From Candidatus Peregrinibacteria bacterium (lineage in GTDB: Bacteria > Patescibacteriota > Gracilibacteria > Peribacterales > Peribacteraceae): a stretch of DNA of 64,000 bases. The notes below the pieces were generated by a model that saw only the letters and a program-made list of their open reading frames with translations, was not told where the DNA came from and made no database searches. Below, piece by piece: positions 18,260-27,074 of this stretch (position 1 is the stretch's first letter; each line of letters starts with the position of its first letter). The stretch covers positions 89,973 to 153,972 of the forward strand of contig JACPMB010000009.1 in NCBI GenBank assembly GCA_016186175.1, read 5' to 3'. The position numbers were made by a program, and so were the translations under genes.

Positions 18260-20305
18260 ATGTCCCTAAAGAACACCAGCGGCAAACCGTTTAAGCTGCT
18301 TTCTCCGTTTCAGCCGACGGGCGACCAGCCGTCCGCCATTGAAAAACTGGTGACCGGCGTCAAAAAAGGGGAAAAACACCAGACGCTCCTGGGCGCCACC
18401 GGCACCGGCAAAACATTCACGATGGCCAACATAATCCAGCAGGCGCAGCTGCCGACGCTGGTGCTGGCGCATAACAAGACGCTTGCCGCCCAATTATGCA
18501 GCGAGTTTCAGGGATTCTTTCCGGAGAACGCCGTATCGTACTTCGTCTCGTACTACGATTACTATCAGCCGGAAGCGTATTTGCCGGCGACCGACACGTA
18601 TATCGAAAAAGACGCCTCCATAAACGAGGAAATCGAAAAGTTCCGTCATGCCGCCACATTCAATCTCCTTACGCGTCGGGATGTGCTCATCGTCGCGTCG
18701 GTTTCGTGCATCTACGGACTCGGCAATGTGGAGGATTACGAAGCGCTGGCGATCAAGATCGAGCGCGGGCAGCACATAAAGCGCGACCAGCTTCTTCGCC
18801 GCCTGACCGATATCCAATACTGCCGTTCCGGAATGGATTTTAAACAGGGCATGTATCACGCTCTGGGAGACACAGTCGAGATTTTTCCGCCGGGCGGCGA
18901 TACGGTGCTGCGTTTTGAGCTGCCGTTCGACGAAATCGAGACGATACAGGAAGTGGACAGCTTTACTGGAGAAGTGCTCCAGGAGTTGCAGGATGTAGCG
19001 ATATTTCCGGCGGCGCACAACGTGACGACAAAAGAGAAAATTGACGCGGCGATCTTCGGGATTCAACAGGAGCTTAAAGAGCGCGAACAGGAATTCATCA
19101 AAAAAAACGAACTGGCAAAAGCGGAACGCATCCGCACGCGCACGGAATACGACATAGAAATGCTCAAGGAAACCGGATACTGCACCGGCATCGAAAACTA
19201 TGTCCGCTATCTAAATCCTTCGAACGCAGCTCCGGCCGGATCGTCCGGACGCGCACTCCGCGCAGGCAAAGGCACCGCCGGCACCGCAGTTTCCACGCTG
19301 CTGGATTATTTTCCCGGCGATTTTCTTCTAATAGTGGACGAAAGTCACATCACGATCCCGCAGGTGGGAGGAATGTACGAGGGGAATTTCAGCCGCAAGC
19401 AAACGCTGATAGATTACGGGTTCCGCCTGCCGAGCGCGCACGACAACCGTCCGCTCAAGTTCGACGAATTTGAATCTCGCGTAAACCAGCGCATCTATGT
19501 CTCTGCCACTCCCGGCAAGTATGAATTCGCGAATACTCCAAAACAGAATCTTGTCGAGCAGATCATCAGGCCGACCGGCCTGCTGGATCCGATAGTTAAG
19601 GTTAAGGCGACGAAAAACCAGATTGACGACATTTTCGGAGAGATAAAAAAAACTCTCGCAAACAAAGAACGCGTACTGATCACGACTCTGACCAAGAAAA
19701 TGGCGGAAGAACTTACGAAGTATCTGAACGAAGCAGGACAGAAAGTCCGGTATCTCCACAGCGACGTAGAAACGCTTGAGCGCATCGAAATATTGAGGCA
19801 GCTTCGCACGGGGGCAATAGACATCATCGTCGGCATCAACCTTTTAAGAGAAGGCCTGGACCTTCCGGAGGTCAGTTTCATAGCGATATTGGATGCCGAC
19901 AAACAGGGCTTCCTCCGCTCGCGGGACGCCCTCATCCAGACGATCGGGCGCTGCGCGCGCAATGTTAACGGCCATGTCACGCTTTATGCCGACAAAATGA
20001 CCGACGCTATGACGCAAGCGCTGGCCGAGACCGAACGTCGCAGGAAAATCCAGTCCGAGTACAACAAAAAACACGGCATAACGCCGGCGACGATCATCAA
20101 GGCCGTGCATGATATTGCGGAGGAAGGCCGAAAACTGGAACTCCGCCGTCCAAAATACGATCACACGAAAATTCCAAAAGACGAAAAGAAGCGCCTCATG
20201 GATGAGCTCGAGAAGCAGATGGAGATTGCGGCGCAAAACCTCGAATTCGAGAAGGCAGCTGATCTGAGAGACGAAATTGAACTTCTTCGAAGAGAGCTTA
20301 AATGA
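18260..20305 (+). CDS. uvrB: Excinuclease ABC subunit B
   Basis: 681 aa, the normal length. It is the DNA-damage verification helicase of nucleotide excision repair, loaded by UvrA and cut-competent with UvrC. Walker A GATGTGKTFT is at about 40-49. The YYDYYQPEAY beta-hairpin is at about 97-106, DESH (Walker B) near 358, and the helicase motif VSATPGKYE follows. QTIGRCARNVNGHV is near 555, and a C-terminal UVR motif (LEFEKAADLRDEIELLRRELK) closes the protein. A short Gly/Ala-rich insert (about 320-345) is less conserved. The gene is monocistronic between two minus-strand genes, and a sigma70-like promoter ends 9 nt before the ATG. Confidence 0.98.
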   Translation: MSLKNTSGKPFKLLSPFQPTGDQPSAIEKLVTGVKKGEKHQTLLGATGTGKTFTMANIIQQAQLPTLVLAHNKTLAAQLCSEFQGFFPENAVSYFVSYYDYYQPEAYLPATDTYIEKDASINEEIEKFRHAATFNLLTRRDVLIVASVSCIYGLGNVEDYEALAIKIERGQHIKRDQLLRRLTDIQYCRSGMDFKQGMYHALGDTVEIFPPGGDTVLRFELPFDEIETIQEVDSFTGEVLQELQDVAIFPAAHNVTTKEKIDAAIFGIQQELKEREQEFIKKNELAKAERIRTRTEYDIEMLKETGYCTGIENYVRYLNPSNAAPAGSSGRALRAGKGTAGTAVSTLLDYFPGDFLLIVDESHITIPQVGGMYEGNFSRKQTLIDYGFRLPSAHDNRPLKFDEFESRVNQRIYVSATPGKYEFANTPKQNLVEQIIRPTGLLDPIVKVKATKNQIDDIFGEIKKTLANKERVLITTLTKKMAEELTKYLNEAGQKVRYLHSDVETLERIEILRQLRTGAIDIIVGINLLREGLDLPEVSFIAILDADKQGFLRSRDALIQTIGRCARNVNGHVTLYADKMTDAMTQALAETERRRKIQSEYNKKHGITPATIIKAVHDIAEEGRKLELRRPKYDHTKIPKDEKKRLMDELEKQMEIAAQNLEFEKAADLRDEIELLRRELK

Positions 20306-20338
20306 AATGGCTTATGCAGACGGTTCATCCTAACCCAG

Positions 20339-21163
20339 TTATCCGAGAACCTTCACTGCCTCTCTGTATCCCTCAGGCGTTCCGGTATCGAGCCTGGTGC
20401 CTTCAAAGACGCAGCCGTAAATTTCCATTCCGTTGCGCTGGATGAGCGCGTCTATGAGACGGATCTCGTCATGGCTTCCCTCTGCGATTCTATGCAGAAT
20501 GTCGAACATAGATCGAGGGATAATGTACTTGCCGACAATGCCAAGGTTCGATGGGGCGTCTTCCGGTTTCGGTTTCTCCACGAGCTTCGTTACCTTCCTA
20601 AGCCGGACGTGCGGAGCCTTCCACGACGCATCAATGCCGACGATGCCGTACCTGGGGATCAGGCTGCGTTCCACCTCCTGCAAACAGAGCATCGTGGCGT
20701 CTTTTGGGTTCTTCAACGCAGCCAGTCCCTTAATCAGCTGTTGCAGGCCGTTCTCCCTCCCGACGATCAGGTCGTCCCCGAATAGTATCGCAAGGCTGTC
20801 GGTGGCGACCCAGCTTTTGGCCTGCAGCAGCGCGTGTCCGTCGCCCAGCATTTGATCCTGATATACGACGTGAAAATTGACGTTGTGGTAACGCGATAGC
20901 TCCTTGAGCATATGGAGCTTTCCCCGCTTCTCCAATTCGCGTTCGAGCGCAGGCATGTCGTAGAAATACTGCGGGATCATTTCTTTGCCGCGATTGATGA
21001 CGAAACATATGTCGCGGATTCCTATATCCAGACATTCGTCAACGAGCAAAGCAACAATCGGCTGATTGCCTATGGGGAGCAATTCTTTCGGTACTACCTT
21101 GGTCCACGGCAGGAATCGCGTGCCGAGGCCGGCGACCGGAAGAATGGCTTGTGTAAGCTTCAT
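20339..21163 (-). CDS. galU: UTP-glucose-1-phosphate uridylyltransferase
   Basis: 274 aa from MKLTQAILPVAGLGTRFLPWTKVVPKELLPI at 21163. The track's 32-residue extension crosses the promoter. This is the GalU-type nucleotidyltransferase that makes UDP-glucose from UTP and glucose-1-phosphate. The G-x-G-T-R nucleotide loop and the PKELLPI lysine motif are at the N terminus; VLFGDDLIV-like metal-binding text (AILFGDDLIV) is near 130, and VEKPKPEDAPSNLGIVGKYI near 195. UDP-glucose would feed the several glycosyltransferases in the window. The gene has its own promoter at 21190-21218, shared back to back with the gene at 21268. Confidence 0.95.
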   Translation of the reverse strand: MKLTQAILPVAGLGTRFLPWTKVVPKELLPIGNQPIVALLVDECLDIGIRDICFVINRGKEMIPQYFYDMPALERELEKRGKLHMLKELSRYHNVNFHVVYQDQMLGDGHALLQAKSWVATDSLAILFGDDLIVGRENGLQQLIKGLAALKNPKDATMLCLQEVERSLIPRYGIVGIDASWKAPHVRLRKVTKLVEKPKPEDAPSNLGIVGKYIIPRSMFDILHRIAEGSHDEIRLIDALIQRNGMEIYGCVFEGTRLDTGTPEGYREAVKVLG

Positions 21164-21189
21164 ATGCGGTCTCTCTGGAAAGGATGAGG

Positions 21190-21240
21190 AGTATAGAATC
21201 GCGCGTGGGTTTTGACAATCCGCGCCGGATTGAGTACAAT
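21190..21240. promoter_or_regulatory. Divergent promoters with overlapping -35 boxes (galU / 21268)
   Basis: Plus strand: TTGACA (21212-21217), 17 nt, TACAAT (21235-21240). Minus strand: TTGTCA (complement of 21213-21218), 17 nt, TATACT (complement of 21190-21195). The two -35 hexamers occupy the same bases on opposite strands, so RNA polymerase could serve only one promoter at a time. Confidence 0.75.
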
Positions 21241-21267
21241 GTCCCGATAATTTCCTCAAAACACATT

Positions 21268-21510
21268 ATGACGACGACCGGCGCAGCGATAGAGCACATC
21301 CATAATTTGTATGTCATGCAGTCGCAGATCATTGACCTGCTTGATCGTGATCTGAGCACGCCTAAGGCGCGCAAAGAAGCGCGCGCCAACATACGCGAAT
21401 TTCAAAAACTTCTGCGCGTGGCCGACTGGCGGTACATGGGCGGGGAAGATGTGCTGGAAGCTCTCAAATCATTGTCTGTGGAATTGCAACGGAGACTCAA
21501 GTCTCGTTAA
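21268..21510 (+). CDS. Small hypothetical protein
   Basis: 80 aa from ATG 21268 (MTTTGAAIEHIHNLYVMQSQ). The track's earlier start at 21184 lies upstream of the strong promoter (TTGACA-17-TACAAT) and so would not be transcribed. The protein is helical, charged and cytosolic, with no recognised family. Its 3' end overlaps the convergent hsp20 gene by 14 bp. A clear promoter and conserved-looking composition support it as real. Function unknown. Confidence 0.65.
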   Translation: MTTTGAAIEHIHNLYVMQSQIIDLLDRDLSTPKARKEARANIREFQKLLRVADWRYMGGEDVLEALKSLSVELQRRLKSR

Positions 21511-22012
21511 TTGGAATAATCCTCGTCTTCTCTTCTTTTGGAATTAGGACTTTTAACACGCAATCCTTGCTGAATGTCGCGCGGACTTTTTTCGAATCAA
21601 TGATCCCTGGCAAAGTCACCGTGCGCGAAAAAGGGCCCCAAAAACATTCCTGCAGGTAATACTGATTTGCTTGAATTGCGTCCTGATGCCGTCGCACGCC
21701 GCGAATCGTCAGCACATTGTCGTTCACCTCAATGTCAATATCGCTCAGCCGCACGCCGGCAATCGGTGCGCGAATGATCGTGTAATCGTCCTGGTCGAAA
21801 ATATCCACCGCCAGCTTTCCGCCCGCCCGCCCTGCCTTGTCGGCAGGCAAATGGAAAGACCCGGGCTCCGCATTTTCTCCTGCGCCGGTTTCGGACGACA
21901 TGCCGGTCTCCGCCGCCACGGCGTCTCGCCGCCTGCCCGACAAAAACCACCCTCGTCTGCCATTCGGCTGATCCGGTGAGCCGAATATTCCGTGAAACGG
22001 CGATCCTGCCAT
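21497..22012 (-). CDS. Hsp20/alpha-crystallin small heat-shock protein
   Basis: 171 aa. An ATP-independent holdase that binds unfolding proteins. The alpha-crystallin domain spans about 65-165: LAVDIFDQDDYTIIRAPIAGV, VNDNVLTIRGVR, FWGPFSRTVTLPGIIDSKKVRATFSKDCVLKVLIPKEE. The A-x-x-x-n-GvL motif is in a variant form (CVLKVLIPK). The N-terminal 60 residues are a disordered, Arg/Gly-rich arm. The C-terminal RIIPIN fits the IxI oligomerisation tail. TATAAT sits 8 nt before the ATG with TTGCCC 18 nt further upstream. No CIRCE or ROSE-type element is evident. Confidence 0.92.
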   Translation of the reverse strand: MAGSPFHGIFGSPDQPNGRRGWFLSGRRRDAVAAETGMSSETGAGENAEPGSFHLPADKAGRAGGKLAVDIFDQDDYTIIRAPIAGVRLSDIDIEVNDNVLTIRGVRRHQDAIQANQYYLQECFWGPFSRTVTLPGIIDSKKVRATFSKDCVLKVLIPKEEKTRIIPINET

Positions 22013-22135
22013 GGAGGCCCATTATAACAATTCACACTGGGAGCGGGCAAAAAGACGATGTGGCGCAACGGGAGACTTGTTATGCTTTCATTTGCCGGCA
22101 ATGCCATGTACAATCGGCAGCACGAAATAACCTGC

Positions 22136-22163
22136 TTGCCACGCGCGCGGAGATCAGTAGAAT
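22136..22163 (+). promoter_or_regulatory. Promoter of the XRE regulator gene
   Basis: TTGCCA (22136-22141), a 16-nt spacer, TAGAAT (22158-22163). It lies 34 nt upstream of ATG 22198. Confidence 0.55.
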
Positions 22164-22197
22164 CCGACGGTTCACATTTCATTCCATCACAACGTCC

Positions 22198-22422
22198 ATG
22201 ACATCCGCACAACTCAAAAACTGCATCCGACAACTCCGTTTCGATCGCAGCATGACGCAGGAAGAGCTTGCGCTCAGAACCGGCGTGAGCCGCCAGACCA
22301 TCATGAGCATCGAACGCGGCAAAACAAATCCGTCGGTATTGCTCGCACTCAAGATAAGCGTCGCTCTCGGCGCGGACGTCAATGAGGTTTTTATAATGGA
22401 AGGCAAGCTGGCTCCCGTGTGA
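22198..22422 (+). CDS. XRE-family helix-turn-helix regulator
   Basis: 74 aa from ATG 22198 (MTSAQLKNCIRQLRFDRSMTQEELALRTGVSRQTIMSIERGK). The track's longer form (21976) overlaps hsp20 and lacks family features. The whole protein is a single Cro/C1-type HTH: helix 2-3 TQEELALRTGVSRQTI, then SIERGKTNPSVLLALKISVALGADVNEVF. It closely resembles the stand-alone YozG/PF01381-type regulators. Its 3' end overlaps convergent recJ by 32 bp. Target genes are not evident; neighbouring hsp20 is possible but unproved. Confidence 0.88.
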   Translation: MTSAQLKNCIRQLRFDRSMTQEELALRTGVSRQTIMSIERGKTNPSVLLALKISVALGADVNEVFIMEGKLAPV

Positions 22423-24055
22423 CGCCAGCAGAAACGCGCATATCGTCCAGAAGCAATTGAGGGGCTCGCGAGCCCCTCCAATTATCCGTGCCTATTCTGC
22501 ACAGCAAATCAATGGGTTTGCCGGAAAATTCTTCCAAATGACCGAGATTGAAGCCGATCAGCTTCCGCCCGCGCACCGATGCTTGCAGGTGTTTTCCGCC
22601 GCTTCCCACTCGGCGCGCGCGTTCGAGTCGGACGTTGCTGATAAAAAACCTGGGCTCCGGATTCCCATGCCCGAACGGTTCCAGCGCGCGCAAAGAATCG
22701 CACAGGCCAAGCGTCACCTCGTCGGGGATGATGGCCGCATCTGCGAAAATACGCGGAACCAGCGACTTGGGCGGCACACAGGCGCGAATATCCGCCTCCA
22801 GGCGCTCCCTCAGCGCGTCAAAAGCTGCGTGACGAAACGTGCATCCGGCCGCCATGGCGTGTCCGCCGAATGTGATCAGCAGATCTGCCGCTCGTGCCAG
22901 CCCGGCCGTTACGTCGAAGGCCTGGATGCTCCGGAGCGAAGCGACGCAGACGCCGTCCCTTAATGCACCCACAAGAACGGGCTTGCCGAATGACTCGCAC
23001 AATCTGCCGGCGAGAAGCCCGCAGACGCCGGGCGAGTAATCTTCATGAACAAAACAGAGCACGCTGCCATCATCCATTTCCGCCCTTGGAAGAAGCAATT
23101 CCAGATGCGCGCTCACCACTTCCTGGCGTTCCCGGTTGAGAGCGTCGAGAGAAAGCATCGCCTCCATATCGCCGAGCAGCGCACCAAGCGCGATGTGCGG
23201 GTCGGCCATGCGTCCGGCGGCGTTTATTCGCGGCGCAATGCGGAATGCGATGTCCCTGCTCGAATACGGGGGCCGAAGCCCCGAGTTCATGCACAAAAGC
23301 GCCAATGGGCCGTTTTTCAAGCGGCTTAGGGCCAGCAGGCCGCTATGCGCCAGAGTCCGGTTTCCGCCGCGGAGTTCAACGATATCGGCGATCGTGCCGA
23401 TGGCGGCCAGAGCCATATCCGTCTCACGATCGTCCCATTTGGCGTCTCCCGATTCCCGTTGTATGGAGTTTACGACGCTCCACGCCACTCCGGCCCCGCA
23501 CGGCGCAGGGACGATCGGAGGAGACGCAAGCGACGGGTGCAATATGGCGAACGCCGGCGGGAGCGCCTGCATCAAGTGATGATGATCCAAAACAATCACA
23601 TCAATGCCTTCCGACAGCGCCAGAGTAATCGGCTCGATTGCCGTCGCTCCTGTATCAACCGTCAAAAGCAGCGTCACGCCGGCGTTCCGAAATTCCTCCA
23701 CAATCGCCTGACGCAATCCGTAGCCCTCGTTCAGTCTGTGAGGGAGGCGCATAACCGGCTGTATGCCGCGCCGGAGCAAAAAGCGCGCCAGAATGGCCGT
23801 CGACGTTATGCCGTCGCAATCATAGTCGCCGAAGATGCCGATTTTCTCCCGCGCGGCGATCGCGCGCATGATCCGCTCTGCCGCTTTGTCGAAATCCCGA
23901 AAGCGCCGCGCGTCGTGTCCGAACTCGTACAACAGCTCGCCTTCTCCCAAAGGATCGAGCTGCCGCACGCGCAAAAGCGAATCGGCGATTGCTTCGCCGG
24001 TTTCCTTGGTCGCGCCAATCGTCCATGCGCGGCCGGTGAGGGAGAGGGAAGTCAC
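22391..24055 (-). CDS. recJ: Single-stranded-DNA exonuclease RecJ
   Basis: 554 aa. A DHH-superfamily 5'-3' ssDNA exonuclease used in recombination and repair. DHH phosphoesterase motifs: IGIFGDYDCDGITS (motif I, about 71-84), LLTVDTGA, VIVLDHHHL (about 155), and IGTIADIVEL. The DHHA1 domain shows YSPGVCGLLAGRLCESFGKPVLV and FGGHAMAAGCTF. A C-terminal OB-fold (HGNPEPRFFISNVRL...HLQASVRG) completes the family pattern. The metal-binding Asp and His residues appear intact. The 5' neighbour is an intergenic gap of about 210 bp before the gene at 24269. Confidence 0.95.
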   Translation of the reverse strand: MTSLSLTGRAWTIGATKETGEAIADSLLRVRQLDPLGEGELLYEFGHDARRFRDFDKAAERIMRAIAAREKIGIFGDYDCDGITSTAILARFLLRRGIQPVMRLPHRLNEGYGLRQAIVEEFRNAGVTLLLTVDTGATAIEPITLALSEGIDVIVLDHHHLMQALPPAFAILHPSLASPPIVPAPCGAGVAWSVVNSIQRESGDAKWDDRETDMALAAIGTIADIVELRGGNRTLAHSGLLALSRLKNGPLALLCMNSGLRPPYSSRDIAFRIAPRINAAGRMADPHIALGALLGDMEAMLSLDALNRERQEVVSAHLELLLPRAEMDDGSVLCFVHEDYSPGVCGLLAGRLCESFGKPVLVGALRDGVCVASLRSIQAFDVTAGLARAADLLITFGGHAMAAGCTFRHAAFDALRERLEADIRACVPPKSLVPRIFADAAIIPDEVTLGLCDSLRALEPFGHGNPEPRFFISNVRLERARRVGSGGKHLQASVRGRKLIGFNLGHLEEFSGKPIDLLCRIGTDNWRGSRAPQLLLDDMRVSAGVTREPACLPL

Positions 24056-24268
24056 TCAGGCACGTTAGCAGTCGCGAGAATCGCAGGCGATGGAATCGAC
24101 ATTCTTAGTAACGGGATTATCGCGACAGCAAGGGCTGATCGGATGTTCTTAATCAGTGTGGAACATCCACATTGGCCGACAAAATCCAAATGCGCCAATT
24201 GCAAGGAAATGATCAATAGCCGCAAAAAAGCTCAAACGGAACCTGGTGATTGATTCGTGAATATTTCT

Positions 24269-24796
24269 TCAAAACTCTCTCACGAATCTTTCCAAAACCC
24301 GCGCCCGGCGCAACGTCCACAGCGTGGCCGCAATCATCGCAATTATGGTTATAGCGGATGCCGTGCCGGTATCGGCCAGCGGCGCGCCGTTCGCCGCTGC
24401 AGTGGACTGCAACGCCGAACCGAGCAGGCTGTTCTGTTGTGCCAGTCTGGCAAGAAGTCGCGCGGTGACCGGATCAAGTCCGCCGTAGACGGGCGCCGAT
24501 TCGGCCGGTCGGAAATCTCCCAAATATTCCGAATCGGCCTCCGTTGTTACCGGAGGCGGAAGGCCGTCGTCCCGCACGGGATCCCATGGCTCGCGATAAA
24601 TCGCTGGATGACGATCAATGTTCAGTTGCGCGTTCATGTCGGAATTCCACTTGGCGCCGCGGGGGCCGCCTGGAATCAAGAACGCATTGTCATTTTCCTG
24701 CAGGAATTGCTCCGGAGTCATGTATGACTGCGCGATGCCGGTCACAGGAGCAAGAAAACCGATGACTGTGACGATGGTGAGGAGACGCGAATGCAT
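24269..24796 (-). CDS. Small surface protein with LADTG sortase-like tail
   Basis: 175 aa from MHSRLLTIVTVIGFLAPVTG (24796). The track's 24928 start runs into the upstream gene. It has a signal peptide, a ~110-residue polar region without known domain (NDNAFLIPGGPRGAKWNSD), and a C terminus made of PLADTG, a hydrophobic stretch (ASAITIIAMIAATLW) and RRAR. That three-part tail is the layout of a cell-wall sorting signal with LAxTG in place of LPxTG. TATACT lies exactly 6 nt before the ATG, with TTGCTG 17 nt further upstream. It follows the secreted calcium-repeat protein on the same strand, with a 28-bp gap. No sortase gene is in the window. Confidence 0.75.
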   Translation of the reverse strand: MHSRLLTIVTVIGFLAPVTGIAQSYMTPEQFLQENDNAFLIPGGPRGAKWNSDMNAQLNIDRHPAIYREPWDPVRDDGLPPPVTTEADSEYLGDFRPAESAPVYGGLDPVTARLLARLAQQNSLLGSALQSTAAANGAPLADTGTASAITIIAMIAATLWTLRRARVLERFVREF

Positions 24797-24802
24797 CAGG
24801 AT

Positions 24803-24831
24803 AGTATAGGGGAAAAAACCTGTTTCAGCAA
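24803..24831 (-). promoter_or_regulatory. Leaderless-type promoter for the LADTG protein gene
   Basis: On the minus strand, TTGCTG (complement of 24826-24831), 17 nt, TATACT (complement of 24803-24808), then CAGGAT-complement (6 nt) and ATG at 24796. The predicted transcription start coincides with the start codon. Confidence 0.7.
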
Positions 24832-25847
24832 TCCTTCCTGGAATCCAGCAGGCACTTGTAGAATCGCACATCGTCTCGGATTCCGTTGCCGATGGTATCA
24901 ATTTTCCTAGGATCGGATTCTCCAGCATCCACTCTGCCGTTCAGGTTTTTGTCCTCCCCAATCTGCATATCGTACGGAATGTCAACGCACTGCAAGCCTT
25001 TGTTGTCCTTGCAGGTTTTGCGGGTTTGCCCGTGGCGCGCAAGTCCGTCGGGCAGGCCGTCACCGTCGGTGTCCGGTTTGAGCGGATTGGTTTCTCCGAT
25101 ATCCCATCTGCCGTTGCGATTAGCGTCCTCGATGCCGTCCACAAGCCCGTCGCTGTCGGTATCGCGGCCCAGCGGGTCGGTTCCGCCGATCGTTTCTTTG
25201 CCGTCATTCAGACCATCGTCGTCGGTGTCCGGATTCCCGGGGTCGGTTTGGTATTGGCGCTCCAGCTTGTTATTCAATCCGTCGTCGTCATAATCAGCGC
25301 CGATCGGCAGCTCTTTCTCTGTCATGATGTAACATGTCATCATGCCGGTGAAATATTCAAGCTGGTGCCGCACGGGGTTTGCAGCCGCATGCGTCTGATT
25401 CAGCGGAATCGAAAGACGGAACGGCGACAATGCGTTTTGCGAATTCTCCCTGGCGGCGCGCCACGCTCGTTCCGCTTCGGAAAGGAACATTTTTCCGGGA
25501 AATCCAACACTCTGGCGCGGATTGGCGGAGTCGCTCTCGTCCGGGAAGCAGTATCCCCAATACCGAACTTTTCTCCCCGAGTTGCCGAGAAGAATTTCTC
25601 GTCCGATCCGGTCAATGGCCTCGGGAACTGTGAAAAAGGTGTGTGTGGACGATGGTATTGTGGCTCCGGACGCGACTTCGGTTTCCGTAAGCACTTTCCA
25701 ATTGCTTGAGCCGCGTTTTTGCTCCAGGGAACGCGCGTGAGCGAATGAAGCGGCGAAGGGCAGCTGAATGGCCGTAACAGCAACAGCCGCGGCGATTACA
25801 CCGCATAGAACTCCGCAAAATCCCGCGAAAAGTTTGTGTTTGTGCAT
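24825..25847 (-). CDS. Secreted protein with thrombospondin type 3-like calcium repeats
   Basis: 340 aa. Signal peptide MHKHKLFAGFCGVLCGVIAAAVAVTAIQLPFAASFAHA. The middle region (40-190) has no known domain. From about 195 there is a run of Asp-rich loops: DYDDDGLNNKLE, DTDDDGLNDGKE, DTDSDGLVDGIED, DTDGDGLPDGL, DKNLNGRVDAGESD. These are calcium-binding repeats of the TSP3/EF-hand-like type, which stiffen extracellular proteins when calcium is bound. Four Cys near the C terminus may form disulfides. TATACT sits 8 nt before the ATG. Probably an extracellular or wall-associated partner of the LADTG protein encoded next. Confidence 0.85.
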   Translation of the reverse strand: MHKHKLFAGFCGVLCGVIAAAVAVTAIQLPFAASFAHARSLEQKRGSSNWKVLTETEVASGATIPSSTHTFFTVPEAIDRIGREILLGNSGRKVRYWGYCFPDESDSANPRQSVGFPGKMFLSEAERAWRAARENSQNALSPFRLSIPLNQTHAAANPVRHQLEYFTGMMTCYIMTEKELPIGADYDDDGLNNKLERQYQTDPGNPDTDDDGLNDGKETIGGTDPLGRDTDSDGLVDGIEDANRNGRWDIGETNPLKPDTDGDGLPDGLARHGQTRKTCKDNKGLQCVDIPYDMQIGEDKNLNGRVDAGESDPRKIDTIGNGIRDDVRFYKCLLDSRKDC

Positions 25848-26000
25848 TTCATGACAGTATACCAGAAATTATCTTTCGTCTGAAGGAGGGCGTAGGAATA
25901 TAGGAATAGCAGGATATTGCGAGCCATAGCCAAAATTCCTGACTGCCATGTCCTAACGCTCAATTACTCTATTATCCTATTGCCCTATTGCCTCAGCCAC

Positions 26001-27074
26001 ATGTCCCGCGATTATTACGACGTTCTTGGACTTCAGGAATCCGCCTCCGCGGACGACATCAAGCAGGCCTACCGCAAACTGAGCAAGGAATGGCATCCGG
26101 ACAAACACAAAGGTGACAAGAAAGCCGAGGAAAAATTCAAAAAAATCAACGAAGCATACGAAACGCTCAATGACCCCAAAAAGAAACAGATGTATGACCA
26201 GTTCGGAACGATGGGTTCGGGCTCGGGACCGGGCGCCGGGTTTGGCGGGTTTGATTTTTCCGGATTCACCGGCGGCGGGCACATGAATTTTTCCGATTTG
26301 TTCGAGGGGTTTTTTGGAGGAAGGGAGCGACGCAGCCAGTCGCGGGAGGAACGCGGGGATGATCGGGAAATCAGCATCACCATCGCTTTTGTGGAAGCCG
26401 TATCTGGAACAAATCGCGAGTTGCGCGTTAAAAAATTGGTTGCTTGCAAAACGTGCTCGGGATCTGGAACGGAATCTGGGGGCAGGCTGGTCGTATGCGA
26501 AAAATGCGAAGGAACCGGGCAGATCATCCGCCAGTCACAGTCATTCTTCGGTTTGATTCAGCAATCCGTCGTCTGTAATAACTGCCGCGGGTCCGGAAAA
26601 GTTCCGGAACATCCGTGCAAAGCGTGCAGGGGGGAAGGCCGCATTGCCGACGACGCGACAATCAAGGTCGCCGTGCCGGCCGGAATAGGCGACGGGCAGT
26701 CCCTGCGCATCCGCGGAGATGGAGACGCGGCGCGTCGAGGAGGCACACCCGGCGATCTCTACGTGCGAATTCGCGTTGAACAAGACAGGCGTTTCGCACG
26801 CGACGGGGACGATATAAACACGACTGTTTCAATCGGAGTCCCCGACGCCATCCTTGGCGCCGCCATTCCAATCGAAACGGTCCATGGGCCGATACAGTTG
26901 AAAATCCACCCCGGCACGCAATCTGGCCAGATTTTCCGCATCAAGCACAAGGGAATGCCGGTCCTAAACACAAGCAGGTTCGGGGATCACTATGTTAAGG
27001 TGAATGTGGAGATCCCTTCCAGAACAAGCCGGGAGGTGAGACAATTAGTGGAAGAGTGGAAACGCCTGTCCTAG
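26001..27074 (+). CDS. dnaJ: Chaperone DnaJ
   Basis: 357 aa from MSRDYYDVLGLQESASADDIKQAYRKL (26001); the track's extension is not family-like. The J domain has the HPD motif (EWHPDKHKGD). A Gly/Phe-rich linker follows (GSGPGAGFGGFDFSGFTGGG), then four CxxCxGxG zinc motifs (CKTCSGSG, CEKCEGTG, CNNCRGSG, CKACRGEG). The C-terminal substrate domain begins VPAGIGDGQSLRIRGDGDA. It is a type I DnaJ that delivers clients to DnaK and stimulates its ATPase. dnaK and grpE are not in the window. Its TAG stop is the first three bases of an inverted-repeat element. A CIRCE operator was looked for and not seen. Confidence 0.97.
   Translation: MSRDYYDVLGLQESASADDIKQAYRKLSKEWHPDKHKGDKKAEEKFKKINEAYETLNDPKKKQMYDQFGTMGSGSGPGAGFGGFDFSGFTGGGHMNFSDLFEGFFGGRERRSQSREERGDDREISITIAFVEAVSGTNRELRVKKLVACKTCSGSGTESGGRLVVCEKCEGTGQIIRQSQSFFGLIQQSVVCNNCRGSGKVPEHPCKACRGEGRIADDATIKVAVPAGIGDGQSLRIRGDGDAARRGGTPGDLYVRIRVEQDRRFARDGDDINTTVSIGVPDAILGAAIPIETVHGPIQLKIHPGTQSGQIFRIKHKGMPVLNTSRFGDHYVKVNVEIPSRTSREVRQLVEEWKRLS

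Noticed and set aside
25861-26000. CIRCE or other heat-shock operator before dnaJ
   Set aside because: Only loose inverted AT-rich text (GGAATATAGGAATAG / CTATTATCCTATTG); no TTAGCACTC-N9-GAGTGCTAA.
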